Source of the DNA: CAYLUN01 sp964386865
GTDB lineage: Bacteria; Verrucomicrobiota; Kiritimatiellia; RFP12; UBA1067
Assembly (NCBI GenBank): GCA_964386865.1
Contig: CAYLUN010000013.1
Location: 1 to 64,000 of the forward strand
Length of the DNA stretch: 64,000 nucleotides
Direction: 5' to 3'
Shown here: in pieces, positions 1-8,499 of the stretch
Layout of the letters: the number at the start of each line of letters is the position of its first letter
How positions within the stretch are numbered: the first letter of the stretch is position 1
The notes under the pieces: generated by a model
Told to the model about the DNA's origin: nothing
The model's input: only the letters and a program-made list of their open reading frames with translations
Databases searched by the model: none
Made by a program: the position numbers and the translations under genes

Positions 1-3000
1 ACGCATACCCGTAGTTGAGGCTCGCCAGCGAGGTGTCGATGCCAAGCAAGGCCGTACCCGTTGTGAACGTCGCGGAGTTGGCCAGATCGCGGATCGGCTC
101 GGAACTCCACCCGACGACCCCGTCGGAGGCGGGCACCACGAGCGTTGCTCCCGAGTTGATCGTGACCTTGCCGGCGGCGTGCCCGGGCAGAGCCCCGGGA
201 TACTTGGCGTAGAGCACACCGCCGTTGACGGTGGAGGTGCCGGTATACGTATTGTTGCTGCCCGTCAGATAGACGGTGCCGCCGTTAATCTTGACGATCG
301 AGCCGCTGTTCGTCATCGGCCCGCTGAACGACATGTTGTTACCATTGCTGTCGAGCGTGGCCGTGCCGTTCAGCGAAACCGGGCCGTTCCAGACGTTCTG
401 GTTGGCGGCGCCTGAATAGTTGATGACCCTCGACAGGTCGTCTAGGATGAGGCTCCACGGAGTCGTGTTGGCGTAGTTGTTCAGCATGTAGTAAGCCAGC
501 GTGGCGCCGGACCGGACACGCAAGGTATTCGCCTCGCTGCCGTTGAGCCGGGTGTCGGTCTCGATGTTAAACGAGCCCGCCGTCACGTCGATCGAGCCCG
601 CCCCCGGGGTGACCGTGGTGCCGACCAGCACCACATCGCTGCCACCGACCTTGGTGAGCGTGTAGCCGTTCAGGTTCAGCGTCGGCGCGTTCTGGCGCAG
701 GTCCCAGCGTGAGACGCCGCCGAAGGTTGCGTCGGCCGCCAGAGCGACCTTGCCAAACGCGTTGAAGTGCCGGTTGGGGCCGTTGTTGACGATCACGCCC
801 TTGCCGTCCACGCCGCTGCCGCTGACCGTGAATTGTTCGGTGCCCAGGTTCAGCCCGTCTACTGGCAACGAGCTGCCGATGTCCAGCGTGGCGCCGGCTT
901 CGACGACGGTTCCGCTTGCGGCGCTGCCGAACGCGGCGTTGTTCTGCGCCACAACAATTCCTTGCTTGATTGTCGTCAGACCGGCATAGCTGTTCGCGCC
1001 GGCAAGCGTTAACTTGCCGGACCCCTCTTTGACCAACGCGCCCGCGCCGCTAATGGCCGAGGAGAGCGTCTGGGTCAGGCTGCCGCCGAGGGCCAGCGTG
1101 CCGGCGTTGATGGTGGTCGTTCCCGTGTGCCCGAGCGGGCCGGTCAGCAGGGCCTTGCCGGCTCCGGCTTTGAGCAGCGACGAGGCCGAGGTGTTGTTGG
1201 TGACGCCGGCGTTGACGGTCAGCGTCGAGGTGGCGTCGTTATTCGCGAGCATGAGCGTGCCGCCCGCATTGAGTGGCATCACGCTGCCGTCGCCCTGGGC
1301 CTCGCCGACGGTGAGCGAGCCTTGTCCGGAGGTGAGGCCGAGCTGCGCAGTCTTGAGCGTCTTGCCGGCCGTGGCGATCGTGGCGTTGATGGGGTTGTCC
1401 TGCTGCACGAGGAAGATGCTGTTCTCGGTCGCGCCTTCGAGCGTGATCGAGCCGCTGTCACCGGCGGTGGTGATATGCGCCTCCTGCGCGGCGTTGTTCG
1501 GGATGACCGAGTCGGGGCCGCGCGCGGCGATGTTTGTGACGGCGACCGAGAGCGCGTAGATGCCGGCGGCGGCGTTGTAGGCCGCGTAGCTGGTGCCGTT
1601 GACCGTGGCCCAGGCGCCCAGCGGGCCTTCCGCGAGGCCGGTGATGTAGACGCGGTTGCGGTCGTTAACGCCGATATCGGTGCCGACGAAGTTCAGCGTG
1701 CCGGCCGTGGTGCCGAGGCTGGCGAAGGTGACCGCCGCCGTCTGGCCGGAACCGGCCTGCGAGACGTTGATGGTGCTGGCGCCAGGGCCGACATTGAGCG
1801 TGCCGGCCGACTCGCTGAAATTCGCGGCGCCGGCGTCGTTCGCAAAGGTCAGCGTCGCGCCGTTGAGGGTGAGGGGCATGGCGTCGCGCAGGCGGTCGGC
1901 GCTATTGGCGGCCGCGGTGTTGTCCAGCTTCAGCTCCGTGCCCGCGGCGAGCGTGAGGCTGCTGGAGCCCGAGAGCGCGCCGCTCGCGCCGGCGAGGATG
2001 ACCTTGCCGCCGTTGATGGCGGTCGAGCCGGTATAGGGGTTCGCGGCGGAGAGCGTCCAGGTGCCGCTGCCCTCTTTCTTCAGGTTGATCACTCCGGCGT
2101 CGTTACGGATCGCGCCCGCAAACTCGCCGGTACCGGCGGTGGAGCCTTGGAGGGTCAGGGTCTTGGTTCCGCCATTGACGCTGATCGGGGTGGTGAACTT
2201 CAGGCTGCCGCTGCCGGCCTGCTCGACGGTGCCGTCCTGACGCAGCTCGATGATGCGGTCCGTGGTGCAGTCCGGGCCGGTGAAGAGCAGGCGCGAGCCG
2301 GCGCCGTTGTGAATAAAGCGTTGCCCTGCACCCAGATTGCCATTCACTCCCTGGTTGTTGATGTTGGTGCAGCTGATGGTACCAGGCTGGTTCATGATGA
2401 CCTGGCCGGCGAAGTTGTTGTCGCCGAGCAGGGCGATGGTGCCGCGGTAGGTTCCGTGCCAGTACTCGAAGCCGGAGCCGGCGGCGCCGTTGACCCGGGC
2501 GTTAATGGTCAGCGTCCTGCCGGTTTCCGCGCCGTTGTCGGCGTAGTTCTCGCCGCCGCCCGTGCTGAGCACAATGCCGCCGGGGCCGTTGATGGTGCAG
2601 TTCTGGGCGGCCATGAGGGCGCCGGCACCGGCGGCGTTGAACGTGGTGGTGCTGCCAGCCGCGAGGTTGATCACCGCGCCTGCGCCGTTGATCTGGAGCT
2701 GGTTAATCTGGTTGTCGCTGCCGGAGAGGGTCAGTGTGCCCGTCTTGTTGAGGTTGACGTTGATGTTGCCGGCGCCACGATGCAGGTTGCCGGCGATGGC
2801 CATGTTACCGCTGCCGTTTATGTTCAGCGTTTTGTTGCCGCCTGTTCCCAGAACATTATTGAGCGTCAGGGTCTGGGCGCTGTCGTTGAGTAACGTGTAG
2901 CCGGCGTCACCGGAAAGCCCCAGCTGCACGGCCGCGTTAAACGTTTGGCCGGCGGCTACGCTGCTGTTCATGCGGTACGTGCCGTTGTTGCCCATAACGA

Positions 3001-3307
3001 GCGTCTGGCCGTTGGCCGCACCTGCGCCGAGGGTGTAGGCCGCGGCGCTGGCGGTGTCGAACGTGACGTTCAGGAGGCTAGACAGCCCCGCAAGGTCAAT
3101 CGTGGTGTTGCTGTTACCCGTCCCGTCGAAGGTGGCCGTGTCGCCGCCGGCGGGATAGGGTGACGCGCTCCAGTTGGCGCTGTTGGTCCACAGGGCATCC
3201 GCTGAACCGTTCCATGAGCCGTTTGCGGCTTGCGCTACGGTCGCGCAGCTGAGCAAAACGACCACGGCAAGGATTGACTTTTTGAACCACGCATTTGTGA
3301 TTTTCAT
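1..3307 (-). CDS. Autotransporter-associated beta-strand repeat protein (5' part; runs off the window)
   Basis: The frame is open from an ATG at 3307 to base 1, so at least 1102 residues are present and the C-terminus lies outside the window. The start follows a GAGAGGGTGG ribosome site. The N-terminus is a signal peptide (MKITNAWFKK, hydrophobic core, cleavage near AQA-ANG), followed by GSWNGSADALWTNSANW, typical of the first unit of these proteins. The rest is low-complexity beta-helix sequence with recurring units such as LTLSGANSYAGLTTI, GTLALGG and NAGTLALGGSLTQ, rich in Gly, Thr, Ala, Asn and Ser and nearly free of Cys. This matches the autotransporter-associated beta-strand repeat family of PVC bacteria, presumed to be secreted or surface displayed. 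The C-terminal anchor or sorting domain cannot be seen. The repeat family is clear; substrate or adhesion role is unknown. Confidence 0.88.
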   Translation of the reverse strand, partial: MKITNAWFKKSILAVVVLLSCATVAQAANGSWNGSADALWTNSANWSASPYPAGGDTATFDGTGNSNTTIDLAGLSSLLNVTFDTASAAAYTLGAGAANGQTLVMGNNGTYRMNSSVAAGQTFNAAVQLGLSGDAGYTLLNDSAQTLTLNNVLGTGGNKTLNINGSGNMAIAGNLHRGAGNINVNLNKTGTLTLSGSDNQINQLQINGAGAVINLAAGSTTTFNAAGAGALMAAQNCTINGPGGIVLSTGGGENYADNGAETGRTLTINARVNGAAGSGFEYWHGTYRGTIALLGDNNFAGQVIMNQPGTISCTNINNQGVNGNLGAGQRFIHNGAGSRLLFTGPDCTTDRIIELRQDGTVEQAGSGSLKFTTPISVNGGTKTLTLQGSTAGTGEFAGAIRNDAGVINLKKEGSGTWTLSAANPYTGSTAINGGKVILAGASGALSGSSSLTLAAGTELKLDNTAAANSADRLRDAMPLTLNGATLTFANDAGAANFSESAGTLNVGPGASTINVSQAGSGQTAAVTFASLGTTAGTLNFVGTDIGVNDRNRVYITGLAEGPLGAWATVNGTSYAAYNAAAGIYALSVAVTNIAARGPDSVIPNNAAQEAHITTAGDSGSITLEGATENSIFLVQQDNPINATIATAGKTLKTAQLGLTSGQGSLTVGEAQGDGSVMPLNAGGTLMLANNDATSTLTVNAGVTNNTSASSLLKAGAGKALLTGPLGHTGTTTINAGTLALGGSLTQTLSSAISGAGALVKEGSGKLTLAGANSYAGLTTIKQGIVVAQNNAAFGSAASGTVVEAGATLDIGSSLPVDGLNLGTEQFTVSGSGVDGKGVIVNNGPNRHFNAFGKVALAADATFGGVSRWDLRQNAPTLNLNGYTLTKVGGSDVVLVGTTVTPGAGSIDVTAGSFNIETDTRLNGSEANTLRVRSGATLAYYMLNNYANTTPWSLILDDLSRVINYSGAANQNVWNGPVSLNGTATLDSNGNNMSFSGPMTNSGSIVKINGGTVYLTGSNNTYTGTSTVNGGVLYAKYPGALPGHAAGKVTINSGATLVVPASDGVVGWSSEPIRDLANSATFTTGTALLGIDTSLASLNYGYA

Positions 3308-3369
3308 TCCACCCTCTCGTTGTTAAAGCACGACACCATCAATCGTAACCTGCACATACAACTTAGAGT

Positions 3370-3398
3370 ATGTTATTAGAATGGCGTTTTAAGGTCAA
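3370..3398 (-). promoter_or_regulatory. Sigma70-type promoter of the beta-strand repeat protein gene
   Basis: On the minus strand TTGACC (3393-3398) and TAACAT (3370-3375) are separated by 17 bp, about 60 bp upstream of the ATG at 3307. The 232-bp mobile element at 3426 is inserted just upstream, its target duplication ending 18 bp from the -35 box. Confidence 0.55.
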
Positions 3399-3416
3399 TA
3401 CGCAGATTATCAATTC

Positions 3417-3666
3417 TCGTTAATCGGGTGCGATTTTACTTCGTTGCATCGCACCCAGAAGTCAGAATTCAGGAGTCAGAATTCAGAATTGCTTCGCAAC
3501 GACTTACATACGAAAGCGCCGCCCAAAAAGGTGTCTCCCAAAGAGGAGACAGGAAGAATCTCGCGCGAATCGGACATAACTCGTTGGCATCCAACTCCTG
3601 AATTCTGGCTTCTGGCTTCTGAATTCTGTGCGATTGCAATAGTTTGCAATCGCACCCTCGTTAATC
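3417..3666 (+). mobile_element. 232-bp MITE-like element, copy 1, with 9-bp target duplications
   Basis: The element spans 3426-3657 and is identical base for base to 34407-34638. Its ends are perfect inverted repeats GGGTGCGATT / AATCGCACCC. Each end also folds on itself: the left end pairs 3426-3433 with 3449-3456, and the right end is a perfect 12-bp stem (3628-3639 with 3644-3655, loop TAGT). Farther in, AGAATTCAGGAG and its complement extend the imperfect inverted repeat. It is flanked exactly by TCGTTAATC at 3417-3425 and 3658-3666, a 9-bp direct repeat. There is no convincing coding content. Terminal inverted repeats plus a 9-bp duplication indicate a non-autonomous element moved in trans by a DDE-type transposase that is not in this window. 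Confidence 0.88.
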
Positions 3667-3690
3667 GGTTGGTGGCCAGGGGGTACGAGG

Positions 3691-3741
3691 TGAGTGCGTT
3701 TCGTGTGCGGAGCGCCTGGGAGGGCGGGCGCCCTCGCCCGC
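3691..3741 (+). repeat. REP-like palindromic unit (inverted copy at 9241-9291)
   Basis: A 51-bp unit containing TGAGTGCGTTTCGTGTGCGG followed by a GC-rich palindrome (GGCGGGCG / CGCCCGCC). The reverse complement occurs at 9241-9291 with only two differences. It lies in the gap upstream of the DUF3472 gene. Confidence 0.7.
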
Positions 3742-3837
3742 CTGGCGCAAGTCCGCGCAAGACTGGCGCGCAGCCAAACGTGGAACAACCGCTTACATGG
3801 GGCCGCGCTTGTGAGACGGGCACGGAGACGTGCGGAT

Positions 3838-3854
3838 CGCTTGAATTTCAAGCG
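3838..3854. promoter_or_regulatory. 17-bp perfect palindrome upstream of a predicted promoter
   Basis: CGCTTGAA-T-TTCAAGCG is an 8-bp perfect inverted repeat ending 14 bp before the -35 box at 3869. Its position suits an operator for the DUF3472 gene. No regulator gene is adjacent. Confidence 0.35.
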
Positions 3855-3868
3855 GACCAAAAGTTCAG

Positions 3869-3897
3869 TTGGCAACGGGGCCGCATTCTGGTAGGAA
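3869..3897 (+). promoter_or_regulatory. Candidate promoter of the DUF3472 gene
   Basis: TTGGCA (3869-3874), 17-bp spacer, TAGGAA (3892-3897), about 43 bp before the ATG at 3940. The -10 match is moderate and an AT-rich TAATAA follows directly. Confidence 0.4.
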
Positions 3898-3939
3898 TAA
3901 TAAACAGCTTTAACGGACGTGTGGACTGGAGGAAGGGAC

Positions 3940-5298
3940 ATGCGAAAAGGAATGAGCGACGTGAAGGATCAAGCGCCGGAGTCTTTCGGGTATCGGGCGA
4001 CTCAGGGTGGGCGCAGAACAGCGGCAGCCTGCGTGGCGGCGGTTCTCTGTGCCGGCGCGCTCGTCGCGGGCGGCGTCTCCGTGCCGGCCGGCCCCAACAG
4101 CTGGGCGTTCGACGCGTCCGGGGTCTGCGTACCCTCGCGGATCACCTCAAACGAGGGAATCAAGAACTGGTCGGCTCCGGAGCTGCGGATCCGCACCTAT
4201 TTCTGGGTCGGCGCCACGGGCTCGCTGGAACTGCGCCTGAACGCCTCGGTCTCCTCCGGCGTCTCCCGCCTCCGGTGCTCGCTGGGCAACGAGGTGAGGG
4301 AGGTGACTCTGACCAACACGGTGCCGGGCGCCGTCGCGGCGGGCTCCTTTACCGTGGCGAAGCCGGGCTATCACTACGTGGCCATGCAGGGGCTGTCGAA
4401 GTCGGCCGCCACCTTCGCGGAGATCACCGGCCTGGAGCTGTCCGGCGCCGCCTGTGCCGGCGAGACCCACTTCATCAAAGACGACGTCTATTTCGGCCGC
4501 CGCGGCCCCTCCGTGCATCTCGGCTACCGCCTGCCCAAGGAGGCTCGCGAGATCTGCTGGTATTACAACGAGGTGAGCGTCCCCGCCGGCCAGGACGCCC
4601 TCGGCACCTACTGCATGGCCAACGGGTTCGGCGAAGGCTACTGCGGCATGCAGGTCAATTCGCCTACCGAGCGGCGCATCCTCTTCTCGGTGTGGAGCCC
4701 GTTTCACACGGATAACCCGAAGGCGATTCCCGAGGCCGAGCGCGTCGTCCTGCTGCGGAAGGGCAAGGCGGTCCACGCCCAAGCCTTCGGCGGGGAGGGC
4801 TCCGGCGGGCAGAGTTACCTCGTTTATCCCTGGAAAGCCGGAACCGTATACCGCTTCCTGCTGCACGGGGAGCCGGCCGGCGACGGCACCACCGTCTACA
4901 CCGCCTATTTCTATCCACCGGAGGAGGGGCGGTGGCTGCTGCTGGCCAGCTTCAAGCGGCCCAAGACCAACACCTACCTGACGCATTGGCACTCGTTCCT
5001 CGAGAACTTCTCCCCCGACGCGGGGGCTGTGACGCGGGAGGGAAACTTCGCCAACCAGTGGGCCTGCGACAAAGCGGGCCGCTGGTTCGAGGCGACAGAG
5101 GCGGGCTTCACCGCCGACGCCACCGCCCACAAGGGCGCGCGCCTGGACTACACCGGCGGCACGACGGCCGACGGCCGCTTCTTCCTGCGCAACTGCGGCT
5201 TCTTCAGCGACCGCCGCGCCCCTGGCACGTCCGTCACCCGCCCGCCCTCGGGCCGGCCCGCGCCCGCCATCGATTTCGCCGCGCTACCGGCGGAGTGA
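3940..5298 (+). CDS. Secreted DUF3472 domain protein
   Basis: Protein of 452 residues. The ATG at 3940 follows GGAGGAAGGG at good spacing; an in-frame codon at 3919 has no ribosome site. A hydrophobic stretch after an Arg-rich segment (RRTAAACVAAVLCAGALVAG) suggests export. Residues about 60-190 form a beta-rich N-terminal module of DUF5077 type. Residues about 190-330 carry the DUF3472 core, with YYNEVSVP, GTYCMANGFGEGY, QVNSPTERRILFSVWSP and EGSGGQSYLVYPWKAG. This family is common in PVC and Bacteroidetes polysaccharide-degradation loci, but its biochemical role is unknown to me. A candidate promoter and palindrome lie upstream. Family assignment is firm; the binding or catalytic function is not assigned. 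Confidence 0.85.
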   Translation: MRKGMSDVKDQAPESFGYRATQGGRRTAAACVAAVLCAGALVAGGVSVPAGPNSWAFDASGVCVPSRITSNEGIKNWSAPELRIRTYFWVGATGSLELRLNASVSSGVSRLRCSLGNEVREVTLTNTVPGAVAAGSFTVAKPGYHYVAMQGLSKSAATFAEITGLELSGAACAGETHFIKDDVYFGRRGPSVHLGYRLPKEAREICWYYNEVSVPAGQDALGTYCMANGFGEGYCGMQVNSPTERRILFSVWSPFHTDNPKAIPEAERVVLLRKGKAVHAQAFGGEGSGGQSYLVYPWKAGTVYRFLLHGEPAGDGTTVYTAYFYPPEEGRWLLLASFKRPKTNTYLTHWHSFLENFSPDAGAVTREGNFANQWACDKAGRWFEATEAGFTADATAHKGARLDYTGGTTADGRFFLRNCGFFSDRRAPGTSVTRPPSGRPAPAIDFAALPAE

Positions 5299-5652
5299 CA
5301 TACACAGGCGAAAGCGGCTTGGCCCTGGCCGCTGTGTCTCATCCATAACTTCAAGTTCCTGTCCGCAGATTACGCAGATGTTGATTCACTCTGCGCTCAT
5401 CTGCGCAATCTGCGGATGAAGTTACCTCGGGCGTTCATGCCCGCTCCGCTAGCTGCGGACTTGCCGCCAGTGCCTAGGTTGTGTTTCTTGCTGTCCTCCA
5501 TTCTCACACCTCCGGAGGTGTGAGAATATAAGATGCGAATTTCTTGGGAAGGCTGCGCCTCGCCGAAGTCGCCGGTTTACACGAGGGGGGTGAAGACGGT
5601 AATATGAACGCGTCGTGGGTGTTGAGTGAGGCGGTGTTACTCGGGGGTGTGA
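5299..5652. other. Intergenic gap with two inverted repeats
   Basis: After the DUF3472 stop there is an imperfect hairpin at 5347-5423: arms 5363-5380 and 5398-5415 match at 17 of 18 positions, flanked by AACTTCA/TGAAGTT. It may act as a terminator although no U-tract follows. A separate perfect palindrome lies at 5500-5527. I see no gene in the remainder. Confidence 0.6.
5500..5527. promoter_or_regulatory. 28-bp perfect palindrome
   Basis: The arm ATTCTCACACCTCC is followed immediately by its exact complement, with no loop. It lies about 125 bp upstream of the NPCBM/propeller gene start. A loop-free 14+14 palindrome suggests binding of a dimeric regulator more than an RNA terminator, but neither is shown. 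Confidence 0.45.
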
Positions 5653-8493
5653 ATGAGCGTGTCGGCCCGGTGGGCAAAGTGGACTTTCTGGCAGCGGGCA
5701 AGGCTCGCCGCAGGCGTGATGTGTATTTGCGGCTCTTCGGCCGTCGCCGAAAGCGCGCCGTTTAAGCCCGTGCGCACATCGGTCATCAAGGGCGGCGAGA
5801 AGGCGCAGACGGTGGCGGCGGACATCACGGGGGTCAAGGATCTCTACCTCGTGGCGACTATCGGCGGCGACACGTACAATAGCGATCAGGCCATCTGGGC
5901 TGAGCCGAAACTGTTCGACAAGGACGGACGCGCCGTGGATCTGACCACGCTCAAGCCCGCCGAAACCGCCGTGGGCTGGGGTACGTTCCAGATCAACAAG
6001 GCGCATAGCGGCGGCCCGCTGAGCATCGGTGGCGTCACCGTCGCCAAAGGCTTCTACGCGCATGCGCCGTCATCCATTCACTTCGCGATCGACGGGCGCT
6101 ACACGCGGTTCGAAGCGCAGGTCGGCATCGCGACCGCCTCGGGCCAGAAGGGCAGCGCCGAGTTCGAGGTCGCCGCTGTCGCCCCAAAAATCACGGTTCC
6201 GAAAGAGCCGGCGCCCGTCGCGCCGCTCAAAGCCTCACCCGCGGCCCAGGCCCCTCACCAGCTCAACGCCGCCGCCGCGCAGAAGCTGCTCGCGCAGGGC
6301 GTCAAGAAGCTCCTCTTCGTGCGACGCTTCACGCTCACGAACAGCCACGTCTACACCGAGCACATCGACTCCCGTTGGACGCCCGGAGGCGGACTCTGCG
6401 TGCTGGATCTCGAGACCGGCGCGGTCGCGGAACTCGCGACCGAACTCGCCGGCGGCGTGATCAACCGCTTCGACCTCTCCTTCGACGCCAAGACCGTGCT
6501 CTTCGACTACAAGAAGTCCGCCAAGGAAGGCTACCGCATCTACGAGATCGGCCTCGACGGCAAAGGCCTGCGGCAGCTGACCTTTGCGGAGCCCGACGAC
6601 GAGGTGCTCATGAAGCTCTACGGCTACGGCACGAACGACATGCAGCCCTGCTACCTGCCGGACGGCAGCATCGTCTTCACCTCGACCCGCTGCCGCACCA
6701 GCACGCTCTGCAACGCGGGCGACGTCTACACCACGACCGTGCTGCACCGCATGAACGCGAACGGCACGAACATCCGGCGGCTCAGCAACAACAGCGTCAG
6801 CGAGTTCTCGCCCGCCGTGCTGCCCGACGGCCGCGTGCTCTACATGCGCTGGGAGTACAACCGCAAAGGCGCGGGCGCGGTCAAGTGCCTCTGGGCCATG
6901 CGCCCCGACGGCTCCGCCTCCTCGGAGGTCTACGGCAACCTAATCGTGGATCCGGAAACCATGCTCTACGGCCGGCCGGTGCCCGGCGCGGACGACAAGA
7001 TCCTCTTCCTCGGCTGCTCGCACTGGGGGCCCAACAACGGCGTGGGCACCGTGATCCTGCTCGACACCAAGCGCGACACCGCCAGCCGCGACGCCATGAC
7101 CCTCATCACCCGCGACGTGGACGCCCAGACGCATGGCGGCTACACCTTCCTCGTCGACGGCAAGTGGGTCAACGACAAAACAGGCGAGCTGGGCCCGCTC
7201 TATAAAGACCCCTATCCGCTTTCCGCCACGCTCTACCTCGCCACGCAGAAGCCCAAGGGCCTCCCGTGGGGCGACCCGAAGGGCTACGCGCTCTGCGTGC
7301 TCGACGAGCAGGGCGCCGTAACCCCGCTTTACCGCGACGAGGAGATCTCCTGCTGGCACCCCTATCCGGTGCGCGCCCGCACCGTGCCGCCGCAGCCCAC
7401 CCTCGCGGCCAACCCCTCGCTCGCCTCCCGCAGGCTCGCGCAGTGCATTGTCGCCGACGTCTACACGGGCCTCACCGGCGTGCCGCGCGGCACGGTGAAG
7501 TACATTCGCGTCCTCGAGCAGACGCCGCGCCCGTGGACCGCCCGCAACCGCTGGCCGGGCGACCGCCAGTCCCTTGCGCACTCGTCGCTCGGCCCCTACA
7601 TCCTCGGCCTGCAGACCCAGCACGGCATCGTGCCGGTCGAGGCCGACGGCTCCGCGAACTTCCTCGTGCCAGCCGACCGCAACATCTACTTCCAAGCCCT
7701 CGACGAGAACTTCCTGGCGATCCAGACCGAGCGCACCTACGTCAACTACCAGCCCGGCGAGGCCCGCAGCTGCGTCGGCTGCCACGAGCGGGCGCGCACC
7801 GGCTCCGTGACCCAGAACATGCCCGTTTCGCTGGCTCTCAAGCGCCCGCCCTCCGTGCCGGCCGCGCAGCCCGGCGAGCCGACCGCCGGCCGCGTGATCG
7901 ACTACGCGCGGCAAGTTCAGCCCATCTGGAACGCGCGCTGCGTGCGCTGCCACGACGGCACCGACAAGGCCGCGGGCGGCCTCAAGCTGACCGGCGAACT
8001 CACCGACCTGCACAGCGTCTCCTACGAGAGCCTGCTCAACTTCGGCGTCGGCAAGTCCAAGAGCCGCCTGCCGCTCGTCGGGCAGCAGGTCGACGAGAAC
8101 GACGTGCGCGTCTTTGTCGAATACACGCCTCCCTATTTCTTCGGCGCGCATAGCAGCCTGCTGGCGGCCGTGTTTGGCACCTTCGAGCCGCACTACGACT
8201 CGCTCGGCGCGAACGCCGCCGCGCTGACCGCACGCACGAAGGCGCTGCGCGAGAAGCACCGAGACGTGAGGCTCTCGCCCGCCGAATACCTCTGCCTCGC
8301 GAACTGGCTGGACTGCAGCTGCCAGTACTACCCCTCGTACTGGGGCCAGAAGAACCTGAAGCATAAGGAGTCGCCCTACTTCCGGCCCGCCGTCACCTTC
8401 GAGGAGGCGATCGGCCCTCAGTGGCCCGCCAGTTTGCGCGGCCTCTATGAGCCCGCCGCTCAGGCGGCCGCACAAGTCACTCTCGCGCGTTAG
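5653..8493 (+). CDS. NPCBM / WD40-like propeller / c-type heme protein (HzsA-related)
   Basis: Protein of 946 residues. The ATG at 5653 is preceded by GGGGGTG. An N-terminal hydrophobic region (about 10-35) suggests export. Residues about 40-180 match an NPCBM carbohydrate-binding module (VGWGTFQINKAHSGG, KGFYAHAPSSIHFAIDGRYTRFEAQVGI). Residues about 210-600 form a TolB/PD40-like beta-propeller (EFSPAVLPDGRVLYMRWEYN, LLFVRRF). The C-terminal part has two c-heme motifs, CVGCH (Cys707) and CVRCH (Cys763). This order resembles proteins annotated as hydrazine synthase alpha-subunit related, which are widespread in PVC genomes that do not make hydrazine, so an anammox role is not implied. The zincin at 8500 begins 6 bp after the stop, so the two are probably co-transcribed. 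An extracytoplasmic redox or glycan-binding role is inferred. Confidence 0.82.
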   Translation: MSVSARWAKWTFWQRARLAAGVMCICGSSAVAESAPFKPVRTSVIKGGEKAQTVAADITGVKDLYLVATIGGDTYNSDQAIWAEPKLFDKDGRAVDLTTLKPAETAVGWGTFQINKAHSGGPLSIGGVTVAKGFYAHAPSSIHFAIDGRYTRFEAQVGIATASGQKGSAEFEVAAVAPKITVPKEPAPVAPLKASPAAQAPHQLNAAAAQKLLAQGVKKLLFVRRFTLTNSHVYTEHIDSRWTPGGGLCVLDLETGAVAELATELAGGVINRFDLSFDAKTVLFDYKKSAKEGYRIYEIGLDGKGLRQLTFAEPDDEVLMKLYGYGTNDMQPCYLPDGSIVFTSTRCRTSTLCNAGDVYTTTVLHRMNANGTNIRRLSNNSVSEFSPAVLPDGRVLYMRWEYNRKGAGAVKCLWAMRPDGSASSEVYGNLIVDPETMLYGRPVPGADDKILFLGCSHWGPNNGVGTVILLDTKRDTASRDAMTLITRDVDAQTHGGYTFLVDGKWVNDKTGELGPLYKDPYPLSATLYLATQKPKGLPWGDPKGYALCVLDEQGAVTPLYRDEEISCWHPYPVRARTVPPQPTLAANPSLASRRLAQCIVADVYTGLTGVPRGTVKYIRVLEQTPRPWTARNRWPGDRQSLAHSSLGPYILGLQTQHGIVPVEADGSANFLVPADRNIYFQALDENFLAIQTERTYVNYQPGEARSCVGCHERARTGSVTQNMPVSLALKRPPSVPAAQPGEPTAGRVIDYARQVQPIWNARCVRCHDGTDKAAGGLKLTGELTDLHSVSYESLLNFGVGKSKSRLPLVGQQVDENDVRVFVEYTPPYFFGAHSSLLAAVFGTFEPHYDSLGANAAALTARTKALREKHRDVRLSPAEYLCLANWLDCSCQYYPSYWGQKNLKHKESPYFRPAVTFEEAIGPQWPASLRGLYEPAAQAAAQVTLAR

Positions 8494-8499
8494 GAACGT

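Noticed and set aside
1127..2893. Long plus-strand open frame opposite the beta-strand repeat gene
   Set aside because: It is an Arg/Gly/Ala-rich shadow without a ribosome site; the minus frame has a signal peptide, ribosome site, promoter and family repeats.
3444..4715. Open frame running from the 232-bp element into the DUF3472 gene
   Set aside because: It crosses a non-coding mobile element and lies in a different frame from the conserved protein; it arises by chance in GC-rich DNA.
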